DNA from: Bacteroidales bacterium UBA5507
GTDB lineage: Bacteria > Bacteroidota > Bacteroidia > Bacteroidales > Lentimicrobiaceae
NCBI GenBank assembly: GCA_002426195.1
Contig: DIOT01000047.1
Span: 102,192-166,191, forward strand
Reading direction: 5' to 3'
Length of the DNA: 64,000 nucleotides
Both the position numbers and the translations under genes were made by a program. The stretch's first letter is position 1. Every line of letters starts with the position of its first letter. The notes beneath the pieces were generated by a model. The model searched no databases, was not told the DNA's origin, and saw only the letters and a list, made by a program, of their open reading frames with translations. This document shows positions 55,014 to 63,973 of this stretch, in pieces.

Positions 55014-55042
55014 AACCGGCTTTAATACTACTAAAGCCGGTT
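55014..55042 (+). terminator. serC terminator
   Basis: AACCGGCTTTA/TAAAGCCGGTT stem with a 7-base loop, followed by TTCTTTTTT. Confidence 0.88.
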
Positions 55043-55110
55043 TTCTTTTTTATTTGCTCAAACTTTTTATTCCGTAATTTTGGTATTAGTTATTACGGAC
55101 TGACTAAAGT

Positions 55111-55857
55111 ATGAAAGATAGAGAAATCATCCATCTTAACAAGAACATCATGTTTCCCGATTTAAAAGGACGTCAGGATTCAGGTGTTATTGCATTTGGA
55201 GGTGATTTAAGTGTTGGTAGACTTCTTGAAGCATATTCAAAAGGAATCTTTCCTTGGTATGATCAACACTCCCCTATCTTATGGCATTCCCCAATGGAAA
55301 GATGTATTTTTGAAATTGATGATCTTATTGTTTCACATAGTTTGAAACATAAACTAAAAAAGAACACTTTTACTTTTACTTTTGACAATCATTTTCGACA
55401 AATTATGCAAATTTGCGCCCTCATTAAGCGTAAAGGAGAAATTGGCACTTGGATATTCCAGGAAACTGTTGATGCATACACTCAACTCTTTGAAGCAGGA
55501 TATGCTCACAGCCTGGAAGTCTGGTATAACGGAAAGTTGGCAGGAGGTCTATTCGGAGTATCACTTGGCAAAGCCTTTTTTGGGGAATCTATGTTTCACT
55601 CTGTAACGGATGCTTCAAAAGCTGCACTTGTATTCTTGTTTGACTTCCTTAAAAAGAATGACTTTCATTTTGTCGATGCGCAAATGCACACAGATCATTT
55701 ACAATCTATGGGAGCAAGAGTTATTACAAGGGATGAATACTTAAAAAAATTGGAATTTGCATTAAAAGAAAAAACATTAAGAGGAAATTGGGATGAGTAT
55801 ATTAGCAGAAGAGATGATGCACCGAAAATTTATGGAGGAAGCCATAAAAACGGCTAA
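55111..55857 (+). CDS. aat: leucyl/phenylalanyl-tRNA-protein transferase
   Basis: Adds Leu or Phe to proteins with N-terminal Lys/Arg, creating N-degrons for ClpS. 248 residues. Family motifs: VIAFGGDLSVGRLLEAYSKG, IFPWYDQHSPILWHSPMER, GYAHSLEVW, LAGGLFGVSLGKAFFGESMF. The 3' end overlaps the guanine deaminase gene. clpS (12.2 kb) and clpC (1-0.7 kb) occur in the same window, which supports a working N-degron route. Confidence 0.95.
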   Translation: MKDREIIHLNKNIMFPDLKGRQDSGVIAFGGDLSVGRLLEAYSKGIFPWYDQHSPILWHSPMERCIFEIDDLIVSHSLKHKLKKNTFTFTFDNHFRQIMQICALIKRKGEIGTWIFQETVDAYTQLFEAGYAHSLEVWYNGKLAGGLFGVSLGKAFFGESMFHSVTDASKAALVFLFDFLKKNDFHFVDAQMHTDHLQSMGARVITRDEYLKKLEFALKEKTLRGNWDEYISRRDDAPKIYGGSHKNG

Positions 55858-56284
55858 CGATAATATAAGAAGCGAGAATGGTGGTCCTTTTGGGGCTGTC
55901 ATAGTTAAAGATGGAAAAATAATTGCCAAAGGAGGGAATAGTGTAACTTCAACCAATGATCCAACAGCTCATGCAGAAGTGGTAGCTATAAGGGAAGCAT
56001 GTAAACAGCTGAAAAGCTTTCAACTCGATGGTTGCGATATATACTGTAGTTGTGAGCCTTGCCCAATGTGTCTTGGAGCAATTTACTGGGCACGACCGGC
56101 CAATGTTTACTTCGCTGCAACGAGAGAAGATGCTGCTGATGCTGGGTTTGATGATGATTTTATATATCGCGAATTAATGGTTGGTACTCCTGACAGGAAG
56201 ATTAGAACTACGCAATTACTGAGAGAAGAAGCTCAAAGTGTCTTTAAAACATGGAAATTACTGGATAGAAAAACACCATATTAA
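55793..56284 (+). CDS. guaD: guanine deaminase (GuaD-like nucleoside deaminase)
   Basis: Converts guanine to xanthine. 163 residues as given. Zinc and active-site residues: His60-Ala-Glu62 and Cys90/Cys93 in CEPCPMC. DAADAGFDDDFIYREL near the C-terminus matches B. subtilis GuaD. By alignment to that protein the start may be Met8 or Met9 (55814 or 55817), which would shrink the 65-base overlap with aat to about 40. Translational coupling with aat is likely. No other purine genes nearby. Confidence 0.9.
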   Translation: MSILAEEMMHRKFMEEAIKTANDNIRSENGGPFGAVIVKDGKIIAKGGNSVTSTNDPTAHAEVVAIREACKQLKSFQLDGCDIYCSCEPCPMCLGAIYWARPANVYFAATREDAADAGFDDDFIYRELMVGTPDRKIRTTQLLREEAQSVFKTWKLLDRKTPY

Positions 56285-56301
56285 TTTTTAAAACTTAAAA
56301 A

Positions 56302-56676
56302 ATGTCATTTGAATTACAAGGTAAAATTATTGAAATCTCAGGGATTCAGGTAATCACTGATAAATTTAAGAAAAGAGAATTCATTGTTGAGTGTAAAGAT
56401 AACCCGGAAGGGAATTACACCCAATACTTAAAGTTTCAATGCACCGGCGATAAATGTTCAATCCTTGATACATATAACGTTGGTCAAATGGTTAATATTT
56501 CATTTAACCTAAAAGGAAGACGCTATGAAAAAGACGGCAGAGTCAGTTATTATATGGATCTCGAAGCCTGGCGTATAAGTAATGCTAACCAAAATACTCT
56601 TCCTGGAAATGGTTATCCCGAAACTAACTCCTACACAAAACTGGAAGAAGACGCAAGTGAGGATCTGCCTTTTTAA
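56302..56676 (+). CDS. DUF3127 protein with an SSB-like acidic C-terminal tip
   Basis: 124 residues. DUF3127 OB-fold-like core (FELQGKIIEISGIQVITDKF, QYLKFQCTGDKCSILDTY, VNISFNLKGRRYEKDGRVSY) over about residues 1-95. Then a short flexible linker and the end EDASEDLPF, which closely resembles the partner-binding tip (DDIPF) of single-stranded DNA-binding protein. That suggests ssDNA- or replication-linked work, but this is inferred from sequence. 17 bases after guaD and 1 base from the convergent kinase gene. Confidence 0.85.
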   Translation: MSFELQGKIIEISGIQVITDKFKKREFIVECKDNPEGNYTQYLKFQCTGDKCSILDTYNVGQMVNISFNLKGRRYEKDGRVSYYMDLEAWRISNANQNTLPGNGYPETNSYTKLEEDASEDLPF

Positions 56677-58617
56677 TTAGAGTTGTTGAATAAAGTCAAG
56701 AGTAAAACTGAAGGTACTTCCTTTACCGGGAGTACTTTCAGCTATAATCTTTGATTTATGCAGTGCCATAAATTCCTGACATAAGATCAATCCCAACCCT
56801 GTTCCTATTTCGTTGGCAGTTCCGGTAGTTTTTAAACCGCCGTCAAGTTTAAATAGTTTTTCCAGTTCTTCAGGCGACATTCCTATACCTGTGTCGGATA
56901 CTTTGACAGTAACCTTTTTGGTATTTATTGAACTGCTTATTGTTACAGAGCCACCATTTGCAGTGAATTTTATAGCATTTGTGAGAAGATTCCTCAATAC
57001 TGTAGAAAGCATATTTCTGTCAGCTTTCACTATTACATCTCCTGAAAAATCAGAAAATAGGGTAATTTGTTTATTATCTGCAGAATTTCTAACTAATTCA
57101 ACTGCATTCTCTATGCTTTCAGTAAGACTCACAGGCTCCGGATAGAAATCAATCCTGCCAGATTGCGCTCTCGACCAGCTAAGCAAATTATCAAGCAATG
57201 CATAAATGTGCTGGCCCGACTGTCTTATGACTTTTAAATAGGATTTCTTTTCAGCATCTGAAATTTCATCAAAATCATTATACGCTAAGTCTGCAAATCC
57301 CAATAATGAATTGAATGGATTTTTCAGGTCGTGCGCAATTATTGAGAGAAATTTATCCTTAGTTTGGATTAAATTCTCCAACTGATTCCTTTGATCTTCT
57401 GCTGTCTTGTATTTTTCCTTAAGTTCTTTTACTATTCTTGCTTTAACGTAATACTTCCGCAAAATAATAACAAGGAATATAACAATGACAGTGAAGGAAA
57501 CAAAAAGTACCCATTTGATTATCCTACTGTTTTGTATGGTCCTTATTTGATCGAGATTTTCTGTTAGAAGATACCCCTTGTCATCTCTCTTATCTGAAAT
57601 CTCAAACCTAACGCCGCCTTTAGACAAAAGAGCAGACATCTGTTCGTTGTAAATGCTGTCCTTTAATGTGATGTATTGATCCAGAAAAGAGTATGCCAAA
57701 CCCGGTTGCTTAAGCGACATGGAGATTCTGGCAAGTTCAGAATAAGCTTCCATCACTAAAGTTCTGTTCTTAATGATCTTTGCCGTTTCCAATCCTTTTT
57801 CAGTAATCCTGTATGCTTCCGGCCTTCTGGCCTGAGCAAAATAAACTTTTCCAAGAAGTATCTGACCATTCGCAATGTCACTTTGGTTATTATTTGCAAC
57901 CGACAATTCAAGACCTCTGTAAACATAGTATTCTGCACTGTCAGCTTTGTCACTCTTGAGATTCAAAACTCCTAATGCAGAATATACCTGAGCGAGCGAA
58001 GCTCCAATAGCTTTATTTGCAACTTCATTTTGGTGTTGAGGATTCGCATTCCTTTCTGTTAGCTGCAATGCGTTACCGAAATTCCCCAGATTCGTCGTAG
58101 CTGCATCCAATTCATCCTGATTCAGTACAGAATTAAGCCCATTTAAAGCAAATTTGTAATACATCAAAGCATTGTCTATTTGCTTTAACTCATTATGAAT
58201 ATAACCCAGATTAATACAGGAATTAACGAAAGCAATAGTCAGGTTTCTCCTCTTAAAATATTGCATCGCCTTTAATGAATGTTTTGTAGCTTCTTCAAAA
58301 TTGAGGGTAACAGAATATAACATTCCAAGATTATACTCAGTATCCGCCCACCCTATCGAATCATCCATTTGCAAATGGAGTTCCGATTTCTTTTGAAGAT
58401 AGTATATTGCCGATGCGTAATCTCCATCAATAAATGTCGTCCTTGATAAATCCTTTAATATTATAGCCTTGGCCTTTATTTCATCCGTTTTATAAAATGC
58501 GTTTATCAGACTATCGGTTTTCATCTGACCGAAAACAATAGACGGCACAATAAACCCAAGTAAATACAAGGTATATCTACAATGCCTTAAAAGTCTTATT
58601 GTTCTAGTACAGATCAA
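56677..58617 (-). CDS. TPR-containing membrane sensor histidine kinase
   Basis: 646 residues. N-terminal signal/anchor (TLYLLGFIVPSIVFG), TPR repeats over about 35-335 in the periplasm, a membrane helix at about 365-388 (WVLFVSFTVIVIFLVIIL), coiled coil, HisKA with His429 (IAHDLKNPFNS), and ATPase domain (LLTNAIKFTANGG, DTGIGMSPEEL, GTGLGLILC). No receiver. This layout is common in Bacteroidota. No response regulator gene is adjacent, so its partner is elsewhere. Upstream gene on the same strand is the radical SAM protein, 24 bases away. Confidence 0.92.
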   Translation of the reverse strand: MICTRTIRLLRHCRYTLYLLGFIVPSIVFGQMKTDSLINAFYKTDEIKAKAIILKDLSRTTFIDGDYASAIYYLQKKSELHLQMDDSIGWADTEYNLGMLYSVTLNFEEATKHSLKAMQYFKRRNLTIAFVNSCINLGYIHNELKQIDNALMYYKFALNGLNSVLNQDELDAATTNLGNFGNALQLTERNANPQHQNEVANKAIGASLAQVYSALGVLNLKSDKADSAEYYVYRGLELSVANNNQSDIANGQILLGKVYFAQARRPEAYRITEKGLETAKIIKNRTLVMEAYSELARISMSLKQPGLAYSFLDQYITLKDSIYNEQMSALLSKGGVRFEISDKRDDKGYLLTENLDQIRTIQNSRIIKWVLFVSFTVIVIFLVIILRKYYVKARIVKELKEKYKTAEDQRNQLENLIQTKDKFLSIIAHDLKNPFNSLLGFADLAYNDFDEISDAEKKSYLKVIRQSGQHIYALLDNLLSWSRAQSGRIDFYPEPVSLTESIENAVELVRNSADNKQITLFSDFSGDVIVKADRNMLSTVLRNLLTNAIKFTANGGSVTISSSINTKKVTVKVSDTGIGMSPEELEKLFKLDGGLKTTGTANEIGTGLGLILCQEFMALHKSKIIAESTPGKGSTFSFTLDFIQQL

Positions 58618-58641
58618 TCAAATCCTCCAATTAAGTTTCAC

Positions 58642-59595
58642 TTATGCAGATCTTTCAAATGGATGTTCACATTCAAAATCTGGTAAGTATTCAGTATTAC
58701 TATCCAAATCCTGAATCCATCCGTTAACGAATCCCAATTTCTCCATTTCATCACAAACTGAATTATACTCTTCAGCAGAAATTGGTCTTCCCAGTCTTGT
58801 GCTTCCAATAGCCTTTCCCATGGGATGATACTGCGACATCAGAGAAATGCTCACTTTAGGTGAAAGCTCCCCTGCAATCTTTCTTAATACATTTTTACTA
58901 TTCTCTACATATCCCGGTAATACCAAATGCCTTATTATTAATCCTCTGACAGCTGTATCTGTTTCATCAGTAATTACCTTTGCCCCCATCTGCCTGTACA
59001 TTTCTTTTAAAGCTGAAATTGCTACATCTGTGTAATTCCTGGCATTTGAGAACTCTAACCCTATACTATTGTCAGCATATTTAAAATCAGGCAGATACAC
59101 GTCAACAATTCCTTCAAGCCGTCTTAATGTTTCTACGCTGTCGTAACCATTAGAATTATAAATAATAGTCGGATACCTGTTCCACCTGTGTAAAGAGTTA
59201 ATAATCATTACCATTTGTGGAACCATGTGTGAAGCTGAAACAAAACCAACGGATTTACAACCTTTATCCAGAAAGTTTATAATTTCTTCAGTAATCTTAT
59301 CTATTGTCCCATAATTGGAAATCTTTGTACCATTTTGGCTAATTTGATAATTCTGACAATAAATACATTGAAGGTTGCAATGGCTGAAGAAAACATTACA
59401 TATTCCATGCGGTCCGGAAATTACAGGTTCCTCTCCTGTATGGATACAAATTGAGCTAATGTTAAAGCTGGCGTCTGTTTTGCAATATCCTGAATGAGAT
59501 TTCTCTCTGTTGACATGGCAGGCACGAGGACAGATCACACAATTACGGAGATCGTTAAAAGCTTCAATATCAGTATAAGAAGATACGTTATCCAT
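58642..59595 (-). CDS. radical SAM protein, PflX/COG1313-like
   Basis: 317 residues. Radical SAM motif Cys73-Cys77-Cys80 (CNLQCIYC). The N-terminal part has a further cysteine set, Cys19, Cys22, Cys26 and Cys38 (CVICPRACHVNRE), seen in the PflX group and possibly holding a second cluster or zinc. Later motifs: SNGYDSVETLRRLEGIVDVYLPDFKY, IRHLVLPGYVENS. It resembles pyruvate formate-lyase activases, but no PFL gene is nearby and the target is unknown. Confidence 0.88.
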   Translation of the reverse strand: MDNVSSYTDIEAFNDLRNCVICPRACHVNREKSHSGYCKTDASFNISSICIHTGEEPVISGPHGICNVFFSHCNLQCIYCQNYQISQNGTKISNYGTIDKITEEIINFLDKGCKSVGFVSASHMVPQMVMIINSLHRWNRYPTIIYNSNGYDSVETLRRLEGIVDVYLPDFKYADNSIGLEFSNARNYTDVAISALKEMYRQMGAKVITDETDTAVRGLIIRHLVLPGYVENSKNVLRKIAGELSPKVSISLMSQYHPMGKAIGSTRLGRPISAEEYNSVCDEMEKLGFVNGWIQDLDSNTEYLPDFECEHPFERSA

Positions 59596-59859
59596 GCCAA
59601 ATTATGGGCGTTATTAGGCCTTAGCCGTTTGATAATCTTTATATTTATTTACTTTAGTGCAAAAAGTAACCTACTGGGGAGTATAATTATTAGAAATAGC
59701 AGACATTTTAAGAGATATGATGGTATCATCTTGATCCTATATGCAAAAATAGTACCGATATTTCAAAAGACCAAAATAATCGGAGATAAATTCCTTAACA
59801 TTATTATGCATTGACAACGCCAGATTCTTCATACATTAGCCAGAATAAAAGAAATCTCT

Positions 59860-61119
59860 ATGAATGATATTCAAACACATCGTAAGTACTTGATTTCCAT
59901 ATTTACAATAGGAATTTTATATTTTATATTCGGCTTTGTAACATGGTTAAATGGTACATTAATTCCCTTTTTAAAGATAGCTTGTGAGCTCACAAATCTT
60001 CAGGCGTACTTTGTCACTTTTGCTTTTTATATTTCATATCTGTTCATGGCTCCTCCCTCCAGCCTTGTGCTAAAAAAAGTTGGTTTTAAAAATGGAATGG
60101 CTTTAGGCCTTTTGCTTATGGCCATTGGCTCATTGATTTTTATCCCTGCTGCTACAAGTAGAACTTTCGGCTTGTTTTTAACCGGTTTATTTGTTCAGGG
60201 CGGTGGACTGGCATTGCTTCAAACGGCTGCTAATCCGTATATAACTATAATAGGACCACGTGAAAGCGCAGCAAAGCGAATTGCCATTATGGGGATTGCA
60301 AATAAGGTCGCTGGCACAATAAGTCCAATTATTCTGGGTGTAATTTTGCTCAGTGGAGCAAATGAGCTGATGGAGCAAGTAGCTTTTATCAATGGGAGCG
60401 AAAAGGAAATCCTCTTAGATTCACTTGCCCGTAAAGTCATATTGCCTTATATCATTATGGCAGTTGTCCTGACTCTACTGTCATTTATGATACGATTTGC
60501 ACATCTTCCTGAACTTGACAGCGAGATTGAGTCTGAAGTTGACGATAAAAGCCATCATACTAAAACCGCATGGTATCAGTTTCCTCATCTGATTCTGGGA
60601 TTCATTGCAATATTCCTATATGTCGGTGTTGAAGTAATTGCCGGTGATACAATCATTCTGTATGGAAAATACCTTAACATCTCACTCGACTTATCCCGCT
60701 ACTTTACCAGTTTGACATTAATTTCAATGGTAATTGGATACATAATCGGAATTATCCTTATTCCCAGGTTTGTTAAACAAGATAAAGCACTAGCATGGTC
60801 AGCAGTCCTGGGTATGACATTTTCATTACTGGCCTTGTTTACCAGCGGATTTACCAGTGTGTTGTTTGTTGCTTTATTAGGATTGGCAAATGCAATGATG
60901 TGGCCTGCAATATGGCCATTAGCTATCGCTGATTTAGGAAAATTCACTAAAGCAGGATCTGCATTATTAGTTATGGGTATAGCCGGTGGTGCCATTATAC
61001 CACTTGTTTATGGTTTCTTGTCTGATTTAATTGGCAATCAGTCAGCTTATATTATATTAATCCCATTATACATTTACATATTCTATTACGCAATTAAAGG
61101 TCATAAGATCAGAGTATAG
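59860..61119 (+). CDS. sugar MFS transporter, FucP/GluP family
   Basis: Proton-linked uptake of hexoses or N-acetylhexosamines. 419 residues, 12 membrane helices. Family motifs: GFVTWLNGTLIPFLKIACEL at about 26-45, LQTAANPYITIIGP, and the late AMMWPAIWPLAIADLGKFT. Two genes later lies a secreted hexosaminidase, which fits GlcNAc uptake, though glucose or galactose cannot be ruled out. The gap before it (59596-59859) shows no gene. Confidence 0.9.
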   Translation: MNDIQTHRKYLISIFTIGILYFIFGFVTWLNGTLIPFLKIACELTNLQAYFVTFAFYISYLFMAPPSSLVLKKVGFKNGMALGLLLMAIGSLIFIPAATSRTFGLFLTGLFVQGGGLALLQTAANPYITIIGPRESAAKRIAIMGIANKVAGTISPIILGVILLSGANELMEQVAFINGSEKEILLDSLARKVILPYIIMAVVLTLLSFMIRFAHLPELDSEIESEVDDKSHHTKTAWYQFPHLILGFIAIFLYVGVEVIAGDTIILYGKYLNISLDLSRYFTSLTLISMVIGYIIGIILIPRFVKQDKALAWSAVLGMTFSLLALFTSGFTSVLFVALLGLANAMMWPAIWPLAIADLGKFTKAGSALLVMGIAGGAIIPLVYGFLSDLIGNQSAYIILIPLYIYIFYYAIKGHKIRV

Positions 61120-61191
61120 CTACCTTTAAACAGTGGATTTTATTAACATTTTCCAACAGCTCTCTGTTGATTAGAGAAAAATCATTTTTTT

Positions 61192-62088
61192 ATGAAACCA
61201 ACCCTTTTAATTTTAGCCGCCGGTTTAGGAAGCAGATATGGTGGTCTGAAACAAATAGATCCTGTAGGACCATCTGGTCAAACAATTCTTGACTACTCTG
61301 TTTTCGATGCAAAACGTGCAGGATTTGGCAAAGTAGTATTTATAATTCGGAAAGATATTGAAGAGGACTTCAAGTCGGTCTTCGCACAAAAGCTAAGTAA
61401 ATCCTTGACGATAGAATGGGTCTTTCAGGAACTCGATATGCTCCCTGAAGGAAAAGTACCACCTACCGACAGAACAAAACCCTGGGGAACTGGCCATGCT
61501 GTATTAATGGCTAAGAATGCAATTAAAGAACCATTTGCTGTTATAAATGCTGATGATTTCTATGGTAGCCATGCCTTTGAGAAAGCTGTTGAGTTTTTTA
61601 ATTCCGACACCAAGGAAACAAATTACGCAATGGTCGCCTATGAGTTAAAAAATACTTTATCGGATTTTGGAACTGTCTCAAGAGGTGTTTGTGAAGCTGA
61701 TGATGAAGGAAATCTTATTAGCGTTACTGAAAACACCAAAATCGCACGCGAAGGTGAAATGGTTTATAATACTGAAGCTGATAACTCAAAGACTCAACTT
61801 GATGAAAACACTCTCGTATCAATGAATTTCTGGTGTTTTAAACCGACTTTCTTTGATCAGCTCGATTCTCATTTCCGTGGATTTATCGAAAATAACATGC
61901 ACAATCCTAAGGCTGAATTTTATATACCGACAGCTGTTGATGCATTGATAAAATCAAATAAGGCAAAAGTCAAGGTTTTGCCCAATCAGGGACAGTGGTT
62001 TGGCATTACATATAAAGAAGACAAACCTCTGGTAATTGATAAGATTAAAAAGTTGACCATAGAAGGAAATTACCCTGATGAGTTTTGA
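61192..62088 (+). CDS. sugar nucleotidyltransferase
   Basis: 298 residues. NTP_transferase domain: ILAAGLGSRYGGLKQIDPVG at 6-25 is the nucleotide-binding loop, GTGHAVLMAK near 100 and INADDFYGSHAF near 120 carry the sugar and metal sites. It lies between the MFS transporter (72 bases) and GH20 (75 bases), so it may act on the sugar released and imported, for example by making a UDP- or ADP-sugar. Exact sugar unknown. Confidence 0.85.
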   Translation: MKPTLLILAAGLGSRYGGLKQIDPVGPSGQTILDYSVFDAKRAGFGKVVFIIRKDIEEDFKSVFAQKLSKSLTIEWVFQELDMLPEGKVPPTDRTKPWGTGHAVLMAKNAIKEPFAVINADDFYGSHAFEKAVEFFNSDTKETNYAMVAYELKNTLSDFGTVSRGVCEADDEGNLISVTENTKIAREGEMVYNTEADNSKTQLDENTLVSMNFWCFKPTFFDQLDSHFRGFIENNMHNPKAEFYIPTAVDALIKSNKAKVKVLPNQGQWFGITYKEDKPLVIDKIKKLTIEGNYPDEF

Positions 62089-62163
62089 GAATGTTTACTG
62101 CTCATTTCGCAGGATGTTTATAATTTAGATTACTCCTCAAATGAAACAATTTTGCTTATAATT

Positions 62164-63834
62164 ATGAAAAAGCTTCTTTTAGCATTCTGCCTACTGATGT
62201 CAGGGACAGCTTTTGCGCAATCACACAACATCATTCCGGAACCTGTATCCTATGTTTCGGGCTCATCCGGTGATTTTGTAATACAACACACACTGATAAC
62301 TGTTAATGATCAGAGTGATGAATTATTAAGATTAGCTGACTTTTTATCTAAATCACTTTATTTTACACCAGCTCCTTTAAAAATCATACCATTTGATGAG
62401 GGAATAGTAAATAAGTTTGGAAATTCAATAAGACTTATAATCGACAAAAAATTAAAGCTATCCTCTGAAGGTTACGTTTTGGATGTTAACAGTAACTTTA
62501 TTTCAATTCAAAGCACTACAGCACAAGGCATATTCTATGGCATACAAACTCTGCTTCAGATTATACCGTTTGAATTTACGAATGATTTTAATGATGCGTC
62601 ATTTGCTAGTGGAACTCCAACAAATATGAGTATTCCAAATGGAATAAAAAGCCTCATTGTAAAAAGTTGCTCAATAAATGATTATCCCAGATTTTCATAC
62701 AGAGGAATGCACCTTGATGTGTGTCGCCATATTTTTCCGGTCGACCAGATTAAAAAGTTTATCGACATTATGGCATTTTATAAGATGAATAACTTTCACT
62801 GGCACCTTACAGATGATCAGGGTTGGCGACTTGAAATAAAAAAATATCCACTGCTTACAGAAAAAGGGGCATGGAGGAAATCTACTACCATCGGCAGAAA
62901 TGAAGGTCAGGATAGTATACCTTATGGTGGATTTTATACTCAGGAACAAGCTGCTGATATAGTAGCCTACGCTGCGGAAAGGTATATTAATGTTATCCCC
63001 GAAATTGAAATGCCGGGGCATGCAACAGCTGCATTGGCTGCGTATCCTGAAATTTCTTGTACCGGTGGTCCCTTTGATACCTGGACATTGTGGGGCGTTA
63101 ATGATGAAATATTCTGCGCCGGTAAAGAGCAAACATTCGAATTTATTGAAGGAGTTCTTGATGAAGTCGTAACAATATTTCCTTCTAAGTATATTCACAT
63201 AGGAGGTGATGAAGCACCTAAAACCAGGTGGAATTCATGCCCCGACTGTCAGAAAAAAATTGAACAGGAGAAACTGGCGAATGCAGAAGAGCTTCAAAGC
63301 TATTTCGTTCAACGCGCACAAAAATATTTGGAAAAGTACAATAGACAAATAATTGGTTGGGATGAAATACTCGAAGGTGGTCTTGCTAAAGGAGCTACAG
63401 TCATGTCATGGCGAGGTATGGAAGGAGGCATTGAAGCTGCAAGCATGAAGCACCATGTTATTATGTCCCCCATTAATCCTTGCTATTTGGATTATTATCA
63501 GGGGGATCCTGATACTGAGCCTTTCGCAATAGGTGGTTATAATACTTTAGAGAAAGTCTATTCATTTGAACCTGTTCCTGCAAATCTGAAGAGAAAAAAC
63601 CAAAAATTTATACTTGGTGCGCAAGGTAACTTATGGACTGAATATATCAGTACTTCTGAGCATCTGGAATATATGGCTTATCCAAGAGCAATTGCTCTGG
63701 CCGAAGTCAACTGGTCACAGACAGAAAATCGCAATTACAACAGTTTCCAAAGCCGATTGAAGAAGCACTATCTGAGGTTTGATAAACTAGGAATAAACTA
63801 CGCAGGAAACCCAAAGTTAAAGAATGATGATTAA
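62164..63834 (+). CDS. secreted GH20 beta-N-acetylhexosaminidase
   Basis: Releases terminal GlcNAc or GalNAc. 556 residues from ATG 62164 (MKKLLLAFCLLMSGTAFA signal peptide); a TTG at 62152 is rejected. N-terminal GH20b domain (about 25-165), then catalytic barrel with DVCRHIFPVDQIKKF, NFHWHLTDDQGWRLEIKKY and the catalytic pair Asp349-Glu350 in HIGGDEAPKTRW. Ends after the barrel without T9SS or binding domain, so it is probably periplasmic or cell-associated. Confidence 0.95.
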   Translation: MKKLLLAFCLLMSGTAFAQSHNIIPEPVSYVSGSSGDFVIQHTLITVNDQSDELLRLADFLSKSLYFTPAPLKIIPFDEGIVNKFGNSIRLIIDKKLKLSSEGYVLDVNSNFISIQSTTAQGIFYGIQTLLQIIPFEFTNDFNDASFASGTPTNMSIPNGIKSLIVKSCSINDYPRFSYRGMHLDVCRHIFPVDQIKKFIDIMAFYKMNNFHWHLTDDQGWRLEIKKYPLLTEKGAWRKSTTIGRNEGQDSIPYGGFYTQEQAADIVAYAAERYINVIPEIEMPGHATAALAAYPEISCTGGPFDTWTLWGVNDEIFCAGKEQTFEFIEGVLDEVVTIFPSKYIHIGGDEAPKTRWNSCPDCQKKIEQEKLANAEELQSYFVQRAQKYLEKYNRQIIGWDEILEGGLAKGATVMSWRGMEGGIEAASMKHHVIMSPINPCYLDYYQGDPDTEPFAIGGYNTLEKVYSFEPVPANLKRKNQKFILGAQGNLWTEYISTSEHLEYMAYPRAIALAEVNWSQTENRNYNSFQSRLKKHYLRFDKLGINYAGNPKLKNDD

Positions 63835-63919
63835 TTTGATTATTTTATAAGCAGCGAGGTTTAGCCTGAAAAACCCAATAATTAAGGTTTACAGTTAATA
63901 TTTCAGTGGCCAAATAAAA

Positions 63920-63962
63920 AAACTCCGTTAAACAAAAGTAAAGAGCTGTTTATCGGAGTTTT
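63920..63962. terminator. bidirectional terminator between GH20 and the tRNA
   Basis: AAACTCCG-TAAACA pairs with TGTTTA-CGGAGTTT, with one mismatch between the two parts of the stem. T-runs follow on both strands (TTTTTAATTT rightward, TTTTTTTATTT leftward), so it ends GH20 transcription and tRNA transcription. Confidence 0.88.
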
Positions 63963-63973
63963 TAATTTAAATG

